A DNA stretch of 64,000 nucleotides from Ustilago trichophora (Eukaryota > Basidiomycota > Ustilaginomycetes > Ustilaginales > Ustilaginaceae): positions 793,530-857,529 of the forward strand of contig OOIN01000016.1 of assembly GCA_900323505.1 (NCBI GenBank). The letters are read 5' to 3'. The notes under the pieces are model-generated. The model saw only the letters and a list, made by a program, of their open reading frames with translations. It was not told the origin of the DNA and did not search any database. Positions 21,824 to 32,352 of the stretch are shown here, in pieces. The position numbers and the translations under genes are program-made. Position 1 is the first letter of the stretch. Every line of letters begins with the position of its first letter.

Positions 21824-22006
21824 CACCACGACGATCGAGGGTGAGTCACCTTTGACCGTGAGATGCACGGTCCAAGACCAACAGCCCTCCACCCGGCCAG
21901 AGATGTCCATCCACCAATCAAGCATGCCATCACCATCATACCTCCGCTCATCACCACCATCCACCTTCGCTCTTCACCACCAACACCATGTAATGCCGCT
22001 ATCACA

Positions 22007-23056
22007 ATGCCACGCCACAGGACCATCACCCTTGAGTTCCGTCAGAAGATTGTGGATGCTGTTTTGCGCGGCGAGTCTTTGTCAGGAATAGCAAAGAGGT
22101 ACAAATTTCCTTACTCGTCAGTGTATGGGGTTTGGAAACGATATGAGGAGGTTGGAACCATTGAAGCTGGACAACGAGGAGGGCAGATACGGAAGTCACG
22201 ACTGCAGGATGAACATGTCGAGTTCCTCATTGGTGTCCTTGAAGAACGACCCGGCGCAACTCTCAATGAGCTTTGTGACGAGCTCAACGAGCATTGTGAA
22301 GGAGCTACAGATGTCCCTCTTCAGACCATTAGCCGTGCACTGGAGGATCGTGCACGTATGACACTGAAGCGGCTCCATGTCGAGCATGACCGACACAACA
22401 GTGATGCAACAAGGGCTGCTTGTCAAGAGTATGCTCGTCGCTTTCATCTTGATGGCAAGTCATACTCGGATGCTGTCTTCTTTGATGAAGCCGGATTCAA
22501 CCTGCAGATGACGAGAACACAAGGTCGTGCACCAACAGGAGAGCGTGCTCTTGTGCAGGATCGTCCAGCCAACCGTGGCAGGAACATCTCCCTTCTTGTT
22601 GCTGTTGACAGCACCGGTATCCAAGCTCATCGCACAATCATCGGTGCCTGGAATGCCTCAAAGCTCATCGAATTCTTCAACGAGGCTGTGTTCCCAATCT
22701 TTGACGGCCAGCAGAAGACATTTGTAATGGACAACGCCCGCTTTCATCACAATCACGGCTTTCTGGACCTTGTTCGTGATCATGGCCACACTGTCGAGTT
22801 TCTACCACCTTACTCGCCTTGGCTCAACATTGCCGAAAACGTCTTCAGCAAGATCAAGCCGATTGTCTCTCGTCAGCAACTTACAGAGCATTCCGGACTT
22901 GTCAACCTTATCAGCAACACATTGAGCACCGTCACAGGAGACAACTGCAGAGGATGGATCAGGGAGGCAACACGATGGCTGGTTGTTGCAGAGGCCGGCC
23001 ATCCACTTGGTCATGATCACGATGCTGCTGCTGCCATTGATCGGTTTGGTCTCTAG
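22007..23056 (+). CDS. Tc1/IS630-type transposase (DD34E)
   Basis: A 349-residue transposase without introns. The frame is open further upstream, but the first ATG giving a sensible N-terminus is at 22007 (MPRHRTITLEFRQKIVDAVL). Residues 8-60 form the N-terminal helix-turn-helix (RGESLSGIAKRYKFPYSSVY), followed by a second DNA-binding helical region. The DDE catalytic domain has Asp 160 (VFFDEAGFN), Asp 242 (FVMDNARFHH) and Glu 277 (PPYSPWLNIAENVF), with 34 residues between the second Asp and the Glu, the DD34E spacing of the Tc1 group. All catalytic residues are present and no stop or frameshift is seen, so the enzyme should be functional. It would cut at the flanking inverted repeats and insert at TA. 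Confidence 0.93.
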   Translation: MPRHRTITLEFRQKIVDAVLRGESLSGIAKRYKFPYSSVYGVWKRYEEVGTIEAGQRGGQIRKSRLQDEHVEFLIGVLEERPGATLNELCDELNEHCEGATDVPLQTISRALEDRARMTLKRLHVEHDRHNSDATRAACQEYARRFHLDGKSYSDAVFFDEAGFNLQMTRTQGRAPTGERALVQDRPANRGRNISLLVAVDSTGIQAHRTIIGAWNASKLIEFFNEAVFPIFDGQQKTFVMDNARFHHNHGFLDLVRDHGHTVEFLPPYSPWLNIAENVFSKIKPIVSRQQLTEHSGLVNLISNTLSTVTGDNCRGWIREATRWLVVAEAGHPLGHDHDAAAAIDRFGL

Positions 23057-23210
23057 TTTGTACCTTGTCATCTAGCTTTGGAATTCATTCATTGTTCATT
23101 GCCTTCGGAAGTGTGCTGGTATGTGACAAGCCATCAGTGTGTGCACATGCTATCGGTCTTGAGAAGCAGATCTCACGGTCTTCACAGCAGTGCTGTTGGT
23201 CTACTTGCCA

Positions 23211-23303
23211 GCTGTTGGTCAACTCCATCAGTCTCCTCATGAGCTGTTGGTCAAGCTATCGGTCATGGACAGGGGGGCTATCGGTCTCGTTTGGAAAAAG
23301 GTG
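23211..23303 (-). repeat. Right 93-bp terminal inverted repeat of the Tc1-like element
   Basis: Inverse copy of 21731-21823, followed by the right TA. A subterminal CTGTTGGTCTAC just inside resembles part of the repeat. Confidence 0.93.
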
Positions 23304-23455
23304 TAAATAAAAAAAGGCAAAAGAATTGCGGTCCACAAATTACGCTTGGTTGGCTTCGACAGACCTCGTCTCTTTACATTGGATATGTCCGACGACAAAG
23401 GTACTGAAAATAATGCAACTTGACACTTGACGTTGTTCGGCAGGTATAACGACTT

Positions 23456-24847
23456 CTACTCATTCGATAAGAGCTGTATCGCCTGCTCAACAACGATCTC
23501 AGCAAACTCGTGACTGTTGATGTGATACTCATGCGACTCGATCGTGATAGGCACCTGGTGACCGCTTTGTTTTGCGTTCTTTTCCAGCGTAGCTTGCGAG
23601 CTATTTAGCAGCGCAGATCTCGCCTCTGGATCATCCCACACCCCTTCTGCCCCATCCATAGCTGAGATACCTGCCTTTGGAAAGATGATCTTGATCGGAG
23701 CTGCCTTTCGACCTTCGGGCAAGCGATCCAGGCCTTTGAGCAGGTTTGATACGAGGTGCTCTCCGAGCTCCTTGCTTTGTGAGCTTGATGTTCGTACTAA
23801 CGTCACTTGACTGTTGTGCTCGTATACTGGTGTGCCATCTTCAGTGTGATGCAGAGGACCTTGATCGGAACCGTCCTGAAGCTTGTATCGGGAGGGTAAG
23901 GAAGAAAGAGAGCCGAAGTTGATCATGTCCAGAGCACCGAAAGAGACGACTTGTGGAAGACCTTGCTCAGCAGCCGCGATCAATCGATCGGGACCCGCCG
24001 AGAGAACGCCATCGTAGAGGTGGTCGCAGATCTCGGTTGTGGTCAGATCGATGACGGCTGCAAAGAAGCCTTCGCGGATGAGTCTCTCCATGCTTCGCCC
24101 GCCTGAGCCAGTAGCATGAAAGGCAACTGGCTCATAGCCTTGCTGTTTGAGTAGGTCCGAGATCTGATTCACCGCAACTGTCGTCACGCCGAACATGCTA
24201 ATGGCGATCATTGGCTTGTGATCATTCCCATGGGCTGGCGAGCTTGCTGTTCGCTGTTTGGAGGAATGTCGTGCGTGCGCCATGCCTGAGATGGCCGCGA
24301 GAGCGGATTGGAGTGTGGTCAAGGTGATTGCGTTGAGAGAGCCAGAAATATCTCCAACAGAGGGCATGATGCAGATGTCGCTTTCACCGATATACTCGCT
24401 AACGTCGCCGCTTGCCATGGTCGTGAGCATAAACTTGGGCAGCCCAATGGGGAAGGTCGTATCGCGCATGATTGAAGTCGCGAACGCGGTGTTCTGACTT
24501 CCCCCAAATGATGCAATAGCATCAAGTTCTCCATTTGCGTGTAATTGTCAGAGCTTGTGAAGGCATGCTTGTCGCAGAGCTTCACGCACTGCTGATCTCT
24601 CGGAGGAAAAGGCAGCATCCGTGCGATCAGGATGCGCTTCAAGCAGCTCCTTTGGACGATACAGCTTCGAATCGTCGCTCAGATCGAAGAAAGATGAGCC
24701 CTCCAATGGCGCTTGGGTGCTAGCATCCAGGATGACGACGTTGCAACCATGCGTTTCGAGCCAAGAAGTGGCGAACTGGTATTCGGCTTCCTTGGTGTCA
24801 AGCGTGCCAATCAACGCCACGAGTGGCTTGCTGTGTTTTGAGCTCAT
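23456..24847 (-). CDS. UPF0261 (Tm-1 N-terminal type) protein interrupted by one in-frame TGA
   Basis: One frame runs from ATG at 24847 to a stop at 23456, 464 codons, broken only by a TGA at 24550-24548 (codon 100). On both sides the protein is a good UPF0261 / Tm-1-like ATP-binding domain member: LVALIGTLDTKEAEYQFATS at the start, then ELDAIASFGGSQNTAFATS, PIGLPKFMLTTMASGDVSEY, and the second lobe ISMFGVTTVAV, FHATGSGGRSMERLIREGFF, VVSFGALDMINFG. Family length and alignment hold across the TGA, so nothing is missing except one residue. No GT-AG intron removes the stop in frame. The bases after it, CAATTA, fit the CARYYA pattern that promotes readthrough in tobamoviruses. It could be a recent pseudogene, a readthrough gene or a sequencing error. 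The divergent neighbour encodes the partner TIM-barrel. Confidence 0.8.
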
Positions 24848-24902
24848 CTTTCGCAGAGTGATGATGCTGTGACTGCCTCGCGAGTCTTCCGTACAGAGGA
24901 GA

Positions 24903-24943
<41 letters not shown>

Positions 24944-25147
24944 ATCTAGGCAAAAGCTATCATATATGGTCGGTTGGACCCTGAGAAAGTCGCCGGAGGA
25001 TTAATTATGTGGAGAAGGGCACGGGGCACACTGCCGATACTGTCTTTAAATGTCGATCTCTCTTCCGCCGCGACGTCCTTCCTTCTGCGTTCCACCATTC
25101 TCTGAGAGCACAAGCAACTTTCTTTGTCGAGAGTTTCAAAGCCAACG
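24848..25147. promoter_or_regulatory. Shared 5' region of the divergent UPF0261 and TIM-barrel genes
   Basis: Exactly 300 bp separate the two start codons. The region contains an uninterrupted GA tract (24906-24942, about 18 units). GA tracts of this kind often lie in nucleosome-poor fungal promoters, and the short distance implies coordinated expression; both statements are inference. Confidence 0.45.
24906..24942 (+). repeat. (GA)n microsatellite
   Basis: About 18 uninterrupted GA units inside the shared 5' region of the divergent Tm-1-like pair. Confidence 0.95.
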
Positions 25148-26372
25148 ATGACCTACTCAGAGCCTCCAAAAGACGGCAGGGAAGCCGCCGAAAGGCTTCG
25201 AGCCACCGTCAAGAATGGCAAGCCCATCATTGGATCTGGCGCCGGCATTGGACTGTAAGGAGCCGACAAGCACATCTCACTATTGCACAAAAGAGTGGCT
25301 GACGTTCAGACCTTGCGCTCATCTTGATGCTCATCATTGAATGGGGGATAGGACGGCCAAATTTGTTGAGAAAGGTGGAGTGAGTACGCCAGACGCTATC
25401 ACATTTCAGTTGCAGAAAGCAAGCAGCTGACTCCTTTATCATCTCTTTCGGCACATGCGATGCGGACAGGCGGACTTGATCATGTGAGTAGCTTGTTGGC
25501 CCCATCGAAGCTGTTCTTATCGAAGGATCGAGATTGCTGATGTTGAAGCTGCATTTATCCGACGATTCAGTCTCTACAACTCTGGCAGGTACCGCATGGC
25601 CGGTCGAGGATCTCTAGCGGGGTTGATGCCGTACGGTGACGCAAACGCCATCGTGGTCGAAATGGCAGCTGAAGTGCTTCCTGTGATCGCACATACTCCT
25701 GTCCTCGCGGGCGTCTGCGCCTCGGACCCTTTCCGTTCAATCCCCAAGTTCCTCCGCCAACTCAAGGAGATCGGATTCGTAGGCGTGCAAAACTTCCCCA
25801 CGGTTGGTTTGATCGACGGCAACTTCCGACAAAACCTCGAAGAGACTGGTATGGGATATCATAAAGAAGTCGAGTTGATGAAGGAAGCCAAGCAACTGGG
25901 TCTGCTGACCACGCCGTACGTTTTCAACGTGGATGAGGCGGAGAAGATGGCTCGCGTCGGTGTCGATGTCTGCGTGGCACACATGGGTCTCACAACCAGC
26001 GGCAGCATTGGGGCCAAGACAGCGATGAGTCTGGATGATGCTGTCAAATTGACATCTGAAAGTGAGTCCATCAAGCAGCGATTCCAAGTGTGACTCTACA
26101 TCACAAGATGCTAACCTTATACCCTTGTCGAAACTTTTCGATGGTGCTCTTATCCAGTCACTGCCAAGATCCACTCGATCGCGTCCGACATCATGGTGCT
26201 CGTGCATGGCGGTCCTGTCGCCTCGGCTTCCGATGCACAATACGTTCTCGATCGCGTGCCTGGCTTGGCGGGCTTCTACGGTGCTTCAAGCATGGAAAGA
26301 CTTCCTGTCGAGGTTGCTCTGCAGGAAAGCATGCAGGAGTTCAAGGATCTCAAGATCTCATCGTCCACATAG
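25148..26372 (+). CDS. TIM-barrel / phosphoenolpyruvate-hydrolase-like protein (Tm-1 C-terminal type), five exons
   Basis: Exons read by splice sites and homology are 25148-25254, 25352-25379, 25470-25483, 25571-26061 and 26158-26372, all bounded by GT and AG and in consistent phase, giving 284 residues. The middle exons are only 28 and 14 nt. The assembled protein starts with an Arg-rich helix and [13 protein letters not shown], continues [28 protein letters not shown], then [44 protein letters not shown] and [13 protein letters not shown]. These are the strands and phosphate-binding loops of the TIM-barrel domain that in plant Tm-1 proteins is fused behind a UPF0261 domain. In this genome the UPF0261 half is the divergent neighbour. 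The biochemical reaction is not established, so the enzyme name is only a family label. Confidence 0.88.
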
Positions 26373-26629
26373 TCCAGCAGTCATTCCGTCGTCCACAAAT
26401 GCGTTTATTTCAGACGAATAAGTTAAATCAAGCACAATGTAGTTGTATTGAACGACGGAACAGGAGGTCGAGGGGTCTACAGGTACCTGACCAGCCCGAG
26501 CTCAGGCGCTGAGCAACAATCTGAGGTTGCGCTTTTGTTTCATTACCGAGACCGTATTAATTATGCTTCGATGTAGTACGTCGATCGCAAGCAGCTCTTT
26601 GCTGCTTTTTTCTTCTTTCAAGGGTTGTC

Positions 26630-29600
26630 TCAACGAGAACCCCTAGGACTTGACGACCCGTTGCGATCGCCAAAGCTCGGTGCGAAGCGCGTCGACCCCG
26701 CACCTGCAGAGGTCGACGGTCGTCGCATCAGCCCTTCGCGTGTCGAGGCTCGTTTTTCATCGTTCAGGGAGCGACGTCGGTCGGACGGATCATCTTCGCC
26801 GTCGCTGGACGGACCATCGCGAGAAGATGACATGCGCCCGTATCCGGTGCTGCCGAACCTGGGAGCTGGCGCATCGCCTGACGTGAGTGGACGCGACCAG
26901 CTGCTGGACCGGTGACCGTCCCCACGCTCTTCGTCGCCTTGCAGTAGCATAGCGATGGAGCTGGAGCCAGGTCGGCTGGGGCCACGGGCCGACTTCAAGG
27001 GAGGAAGAGTAAGCTCGCGCGCAGCAAGAGCAGCTCCCTTGCTTGAGCCTGGCCTGGAACCGCTGCCTTCATCACGCACGCCAAATGGCAGGGCAGCGCC
27101 GCTACTTGAACCCAGCCTGCGCGAAATCATATACGCATCTGGCGCAGTGCTCGAGCTCGGCCTTCGCCAATCCAGACCCGATGCACCGCCATGTCGGTCG
27201 ATAGAGGGTCGCAACGAGGTAGCGTTGCTTTCGCGCGGCAGAGGCGGAGGCTGGAACATGAAGGGCGATGCGTTGTTGCCCGGGCTGGTCCGAAGATCGG
27301 AGCTGTCTGTCTGCAGTCGTTGCTGTGCTTCTCCTTCCCGAACGCCGTAGGAAGAGCCGAGCCTCGACCGACGTGCCTCGTCTCCGGCAAGCGAGCTAGA
27401 AAGCTCGTATGCAGAACCTCGGCGAGCTGCAGAAGCTCGCGAGTCTCTTCGTTCGTCCAGTAGCGCCAGTGTCGATGAGAGTGGCGGGAGATCGTCGCCG
27501 CTTGGCTGGATGGAGCCGCGCGATTTTCCAGCCATCGATCCGGAAGTGAGAGGTCGTCGATCGCTGTTCCAGGCGGTTGAGGCGGTGTTGGGCCGGTCGG
27601 CAAGCTCTGACGTTGTGAGCAGCCGTGCATCGCCCCGTTGGCTGAAGGAAGGACGTGCCGATCGCAACGACGAAGGCGGAAGGAACGGTTTGGGTCCTTG
27701 AGCGGCGTCTGCTGCATGAGCTCCAGCTGGACTGGTGTAGGGGCGGTAGTTGCTGCCGCCTTTGGCTTCCTCGGCTCGATCGAGCTCTGCCGAGGTGGCA
27801 AGAAGCTGCTGGTCGATACTTGGAAGTCTTTGGGTGGCCATCGAGCCGGGGCGACTTCCACCGCCCAGAGCCGCAGCCGTACCTGGCCGACTTGCGCTCG
27901 GCGTGATGGACGACAAAGGAGGCAAGATGGGACGATTGTGCGAAGTAAGCGGTCGAGAGCCATGTGCGCTGCCAGGTGGACGTCCGTGCGCGCTACCGGG
28001 CGGTGGGAGAAGCGGCGCAGAGCCAGCGTCGAAAGAGGCGCGGATGCTGCCACGCGAGGGAGGAGGGCTGTTTGCGCGCGCACGCTTTGCCAACGTGGGG
28101 GTGCGCATGTGCAGATGGGCAGATAGGGTCGACTCAAAGTGCGTCCTTGGTTCTTGTTCGCGCGCCTCACCATCGGCAAAGTTGCTGTGATAGTGCGGTG
28201 GAAAAGCGTCCTCATTTGGCATTCCTGCGCCTGAGTTTCGCCAGAAAGGATTGGAGAACGCAGGACCCTGGCCAATAACATCTGCCGAATCAGAGTCCAT
28301 TCCAGTGTATTGGCTGCCGGCAAGCGCTGTCTCGAGGGGCGGTCCGCTTGGTCGCCAGGTCTGCGCGGGGACTGCTGCTGCTGAAAGGTGTCCTGATGTG
28401 CGCCTTTCCAAAGACTCGGCGATAGGACGGCCGTACGCGTCGTAGGAGGCCATGTATCGGTCGGGATGTCCTTCAGACAACGATGGAGGATCCGACGCCA
28501 GGCCAGCTTCGGCATGGTAGGGGACGTGAGGAGCACCATAATCGACTGTACCAGCATCATGGAGGGAAGACGAGCCGGCTTCGGATCCAAAGTAGGGAGC
28601 TTGCTGCTGAGCCACATGCTGAGGGACATCGAAGGGCTGCCCGCCGGGGCCTGGGGGTGGCAGGGCGCCGTACGAAACCGATGCGCCAGGATGCGCCTGG
28701 TCAGCGCCTGGCTGGCCGTACAGCGGGCCCTGAGCCGGCCACACAGGCATGGATGCGGGGAGACCTGGGGCTGTGAAAGCGGCGGCGACAGGTGCTGATG
28801 CTGCAGGTTTCGCACCATCATAGGTCGGATAGGTGGAGGTCGGAGCGTACATGCTCTGCATAGAATGCTCTGCTCCATGCTGTTGGCTCTGATTCGGAAG
28901 GGTGGGCGATCCAGAACGGTCGTTTCCCGCATTGCGTGCAGCTCTTGTGGCTGCGCTGGTCTTGCCTCCTCCCTTGCCTCTTCGTCCAGTGTGATTGTGA
29001 CTGGCAATCAAAGCGCCTGGCGAGCTGCTCTTGCCCAAGACCTGAGCATGGGCGTGTTGAGCTTGGGCAGCAGACTGGGCGAGGGAAGCGTGGAGCGAGG
29101 AGAGCTCCTGCATCATGATCTCGTTGCGCTCGGGTGTGTCGGCGTGAACAGTTTGGGCGTGCTGGCGGAGGTTGTCAAGACGCGAGAAGGCCTTGCCGCA
29201 GTGACATCGGAACGGTCTTTCGCCTGTGTGTTTACGGACGTGGCGGGCAAGGTGTTCGCTTCTCGTGAAAACCATGCGACAGTCACCAAAGCCTCTGCAC
29301 TGGAACATGGTGACGTTGCCACTGCCTTCGGACTTGCCGTTGGGATCCTCTGGAGAGCCATTTGCTGGTGCGGTGGGTGTCGCCGAAGCTCTGCCGTCTT
29401 GATCTGGCGAGTCCTTTCTTGCACGTTTTCCACGATGCTGCGTGGAATCCGAATCTTCGGGGGCAGGATGCGTGACGCGGTCGACACTGCTCGGTATAGG
29501 GAGGGAATGGCCGTTGCTGGGTGTGCCCATCATGGCTGCTGCTGCCGGGCTTGACAGATTCGGCGGATAGGGGACGTAGTTGGCATCTGCAGGGTACCCA

Positions 29601-29989
29601 GGCTGTGGCGGAAGCGGCGCCTCGGCATATGGCAGACGCGCTTCTTCTTGAGGATGTGATGCAAAGGCGAATGGACGGCCATCGCTGTAGAGAGAGTCGC
29701 GATACGGCATGGCTGGTGGATGGTGACCACGGACAGGATAGGATGTGGATGGACCAGCCTGCATGTCAGGCTCGAGTTTGACGGATGCGTGAACGTAGGA
29801 TTGATCTGGACGACTAGGTTGGAAGGGTGCGCTCATGGCAAGATTGGGTGGATGCTGAGATTGACGAGGGTCTTGATAGAAGAAGTTCTGTTGCTGGGAA
29901 GCGGGAGCGGTCTCCATGTTGAGCTCTGCTTGTTCGCTGTTGGCGATTGGAGGACCGGGGTGTTTTGGGAAACCGGGGTGCTGCTCCAT
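26630..29989 (-). CDS. C2H2 zinc-finger transcription factor, long and disordered
   Basis: A single exon of 1119 residues. Two adjacent C2H2 fingers lie at about 231-282: [20 protein letters not shown] followed by [20 protein letters not shown] and ending HAQTVH. The TRSEHLARH and SRLDNLRQH helices are those of the Rgm1/Usv1/Com2-like group of fungal factors, which bind short C-rich or stress-type elements; that target is inference. A basic GKRARK (about 187-192) just before the fingers is a likely nuclear localisation signal. The rest is Pro, Ser, Ala, Gly and Gln-rich and probably disordered, with many SRPGS-type repeats in the C-terminal half. The start ATG at 29989 is the first in the frame. 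Upstream lies a 6.3-kb stretch without recognised genes, in keeping with a regulator having a long control region. Confidence 0.88.
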   Translation of the reverse strand: MEQHPGFPKHPGPPIANSEQAELNMETAPASQQQNFFYQDPRQSQHPPNLAMSAPFQPSRPDQSYVHASVKLEPDMQAGPSTSYPVRGHHPPAMPYRDSLYSDGRPFAFASHPQEEARLPYAEAPLPPQPGYPADANYVPYPPNLSSPAAAAMMGTPSNGHSLPIPSSVDRVTHPAPEDSDSTQHRGKRARKDSPDQDGRASATPTAPANGSPEDPNGKSEGSGNVTMFQCRGFGDCRMVFTRSEHLARHVRKHTGERPFRCHCGKAFSRLDNLRQHAQTVHADTPERNEIMMQELSSLHASLAQSAAQAQHAHAQVLGKSSSPGALIASHNHTGRRGKGGGKTSAATRAARNAGNDRSGSPTLPNQSQQHGAEHSMQSMYAPTSTYPTYDGAKPAASAPVAAAFTAPGLPASMPVWPAQGPLYGQPGADQAHPGASVSYGALPPPGPGGQPFDVPQHVAQQQAPYFGSEAGSSSLHDAGTVDYGAPHVPYHAEAGLASDPPSLSEGHPDRYMASYDAYGRPIAESLERRTSGHLSAAAVPAQTWRPSGPPLETALAGSQYTGMDSDSADVIGQGPAFSNPFWRNSGAGMPNEDAFPPHYHSNFADGEAREQEPRTHFESTLSAHLHMRTPTLAKRARANSPPPSRGSIRASFDAGSAPLLPPPGSAHGRPPGSAHGSRPLTSHNRPILPPLSSITPSASRPGTAAALGGGSRPGSMATQRLPSIDQQLLATSAELDRAEEAKGGSNYRPYTSPAGAHAADAAQGPKPFLPPSSLRSARPSFSQRGDARLLTTSELADRPNTASTAWNSDRRPLTSGSMAGKSRGSIQPSGDDLPPLSSTLALLDERRDSRASAARRGSAYELSSSLAGDEARRSRLGSSYGVREGEAQQRLQTDSSDLRTSPGNNASPFMFQPPPLPRESNATSLRPSIDRHGGASGLDWRRPSSSTAPDAYMISRRLGSSSGAALPFGVRDEGSGSRPGSSKGAALAARELTLPPLKSARGPSRPGSSSIAMLLQGDEERGDGHRSSSWSRPLTSGDAPAPRFGSTGYGRMSSSRDGPSSDGEDDPSDRRRSLNDEKRASTREGLMRRPSTSAGAGSTRFAPSFGDRNGSSSPRGSR

Positions 29990-31279
29990 TCAGAGGGATC
30001 TGGCGGCGAATCGCCTGGACTTCTGATGGTCGACCAACTAGGCTGCTGCCTGTACTTGCGCGATGCGTATCAAGATGTTGAGATGAGTGCCATTCAGGTT
30101 GGCGTCGCTGATTGCGATTGTGCTGGTCAAAGGTGCTTGACAGTGTAATTGGAACTGCGCAAAGGTTGAGAGCTTTGGCAGGGCAGGGCAGGGTCTCGCT
30201 AATGCTGTCGATACGTTGCTGAACGTGGGCGAGTGTTGGTCCCTCGCTCCGAGCAGCGGTGGTCGGTCAAGAAGAGATGCGTTGATGGGAGCAGTAGACG
30301 AGACAAGACTGCGCTAGTCGGATGGAACCGGCACGGTGATGGCGAGATGGAGACCGGGAGTGCAATAGCCGAAAGCGGAAGCTGCGCTCAGGCTGAGCTT
30401 ATGATGCGCTGAGTATGTGCGCAAGGTAGATGCGCACTGCTGGTAGCGTGCGATTCCCGGGCAGCTGAGAGTTTTGGATGGTACGGTGCGATATGATCAC
30501 TACGGTCCACCAGAAGGCAAAGGCGGACAGTGACTATGATACTGCTGCAGGAGCTGTAGTGGTGCAGAGATGAGCTTGAGATTGAGCAAGATTCCGGGCT
30601 TGGCGCTCCGTGTCTGGTCGGAGGCAGTTGGGGTCGCCGAACGTTGTGTGCACCAGAGCCTAAGTCCGATGGATTGCCAGCCGGGTGAATCAGATGCGCG
30701 AATTGGTTGCAGAGTCGCGCAGGTCGAAAGGGCGAGCAAGCGTCACGAAGCGTTGTAGAGTGCAGCGCTCGGCATCCGAATGGTCGATGTTGTCCGTGTC
30801 TATTAAGGTTGAAAGAGACGACTATCGACGTGTCGGTGCTTGCCGGTTTTGAGGATTGGGCAATGCCACGATGCCGACGTGGGAGTGTATAGAAGCACCA
30901 AAGTAACTGATGCACGAGGAAAAAAAAGAAGAACAAAACAAAAAGGAAATGATGGCGCCAAAGTGAGCGGATGACAGTGCGACAGAGTCGCAAATGATGG
31001 GCGGATGCTGGTGTTGGCGCGATGATGAAGTGTTGTAGGCGAGCCGGAAGGGTGGAGAAAGAAGGACAAGAGGCGACAAGGCAAAAAAGACTGAGGCAGT
31101 TGAGAAAGGATGCGTGGACGTGGATGAAAGAGAGGGTGCGCTTCTGGTGACGATCAGAGCGGATGTCGGCGTCGAGGTTGGATTCGAATGAGAGGGTTTG
31201 CGAGAGTGCGAGAGTGTGAGTTGACTGTGAATTGATTGCTGCTCGCTGAAATCAATTGGCTCGACCAACACATCCTCTC

Positions 31280-31284
<5 letters not shown>

Positions 31285-31327
<43 letters not shown>
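31285..31327 (+). repeat. (CA)n microsatellite
   Basis: An uninterrupted CA tract of about 21 units upstream of the C2H2 factor gene. Confidence 0.95.
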
Positions 31328-31330
<3 letters not shown>

Positions 31331-31437
31331 GTTGGTTACTTGCTCTCTCTTGCTCTTCCTGTACTTACTGCACACATGCTCTCGTTACCCACTCTATCCA
31401 ATCCAGCCCACGCAACCATCACAATCCCACTCGGAAC

Positions 31438-31468
<31 letters not shown>
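31438..31468 (+). repeat. (CA)n microsatellite
   Basis: A second uninterrupted CA tract of about 15 units, 110 bp from the first. Confidence 0.95.
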
Positions 31469-32332
31469 GTATACACAAGCAACGCTGCAGTGCGGCTGCA
31501 GGCACCGACGCTGGGATCGCTTCAGAAGAGCAGACACACCACACAATCAGGGCCAGAGTCAGGGCAGAGAAGCTTTCAGGGCCGCCAGGTCAACAACACA
31601 ACTAAGCGCAACGCACGCTTCCCACTTTGCCGCACGCGCACAGTCTACCGAGAGGTACGGCACTTGAGTTCAGTAGGCAGGTTGGGCGGTCGGGGCTGAG
31701 TGTGAGTGCCACGCTCTTTTGTTTTTGTTTTTGTTTTTTCTTTCTTTTCTTTGCAACCGTTCTCTCCTCGCTCAACCAAGCAGACAACGCGGCCTTGTAG
31801 CTGTTGCCCCGAATTCGCTGAAAAAAAAAAAGGGACAAAGATCGACGCGGCTCAAACGCCTGGATACAGTAGCTGCAGTACTGTAGCTGCAGTAGCTGCG
31901 TCAAAGTGCGGAGACAAGCATCTCACACGAGCCAATGACAGCCAAACACGCTGACAGCCCATATTCCTGCGGAGGGTGCAAATCAAAGATCGGGAGAGCA
32001 TTCGTTCCTCATTTGCCGCTTCATTCGTCGGCTCGTTCCTGCGAGATCTCTCTCTAGATCCCAAGTCCGCTCATGACAAGCACTGCAGCTGTTACTCGCA
32101 CACCCTGTTGGTTGATCAACCTTTCCGACGGCAACCACCTGGGTAATGGTGTTTCCATGTACCCAGTTAGGTAGCTTTGTGTGCCTCCATTGCCTTCCAC
32201 CGACAACTGTTATTGATGACTTGAATTGCGTTGATGTTGGCCTCTTTTGAAACCCATGCAAGCAAGCCGCGGAGTCGACTCAGGCGAAGATGGCACGCAC
32301 ATTAAATTGATGCTGGTCGCACCGGGCTTTGA

Positions 32333-32352
32333 ACTGTACTGTACAGTACAGT
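32333..32352. repeat. Perfect 20-bp palindrome
   Basis: The half-site ACTGTACTGT is followed at once by its exact complement in reverse. It contains the octamer TACTGTAC on both strands, which recurs at other intergenic places in this window. Confidence 0.9.

Larger units (their letters stand above)
21731..23303 (+). mobile_element. Complete Tc1-like DD34E transposon
   Basis: A 1573-bp element with perfect 93-bp terminal inverted repeats starting CACCTTTTTCC, flanked by TA on both sides (21729-21730, 23304-23305). It carries one intact transposase gene (22007-23056). Inside and just beyond the repeats the decamers GACCAACAGC and GACCGATAGC recur, probably as transposase-binding sites. Perfect ends, an uninterrupted transposase and an intact TA duplication suggest recent arrival and possible current activity. 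It sits between two minus-strand genes, 210 bp upstream of the PPR-like gene. Confidence 0.93.

Noticed and set aside
24240..24847. An intron removing the TGA in the UPF0261 gene
   Set aside because: The only donor with a good consensus (GTGCGT, phase 0, just upstream) has no acceptor that restores the frame, and it would delete conserved residues.
27127..29007. Open frame of 626 codons on the minus strand inside the C2H2 factor gene
   Set aside because: It is another frame of the same strand within a GC-rich, low-complexity coding region and has no recognisable domain.
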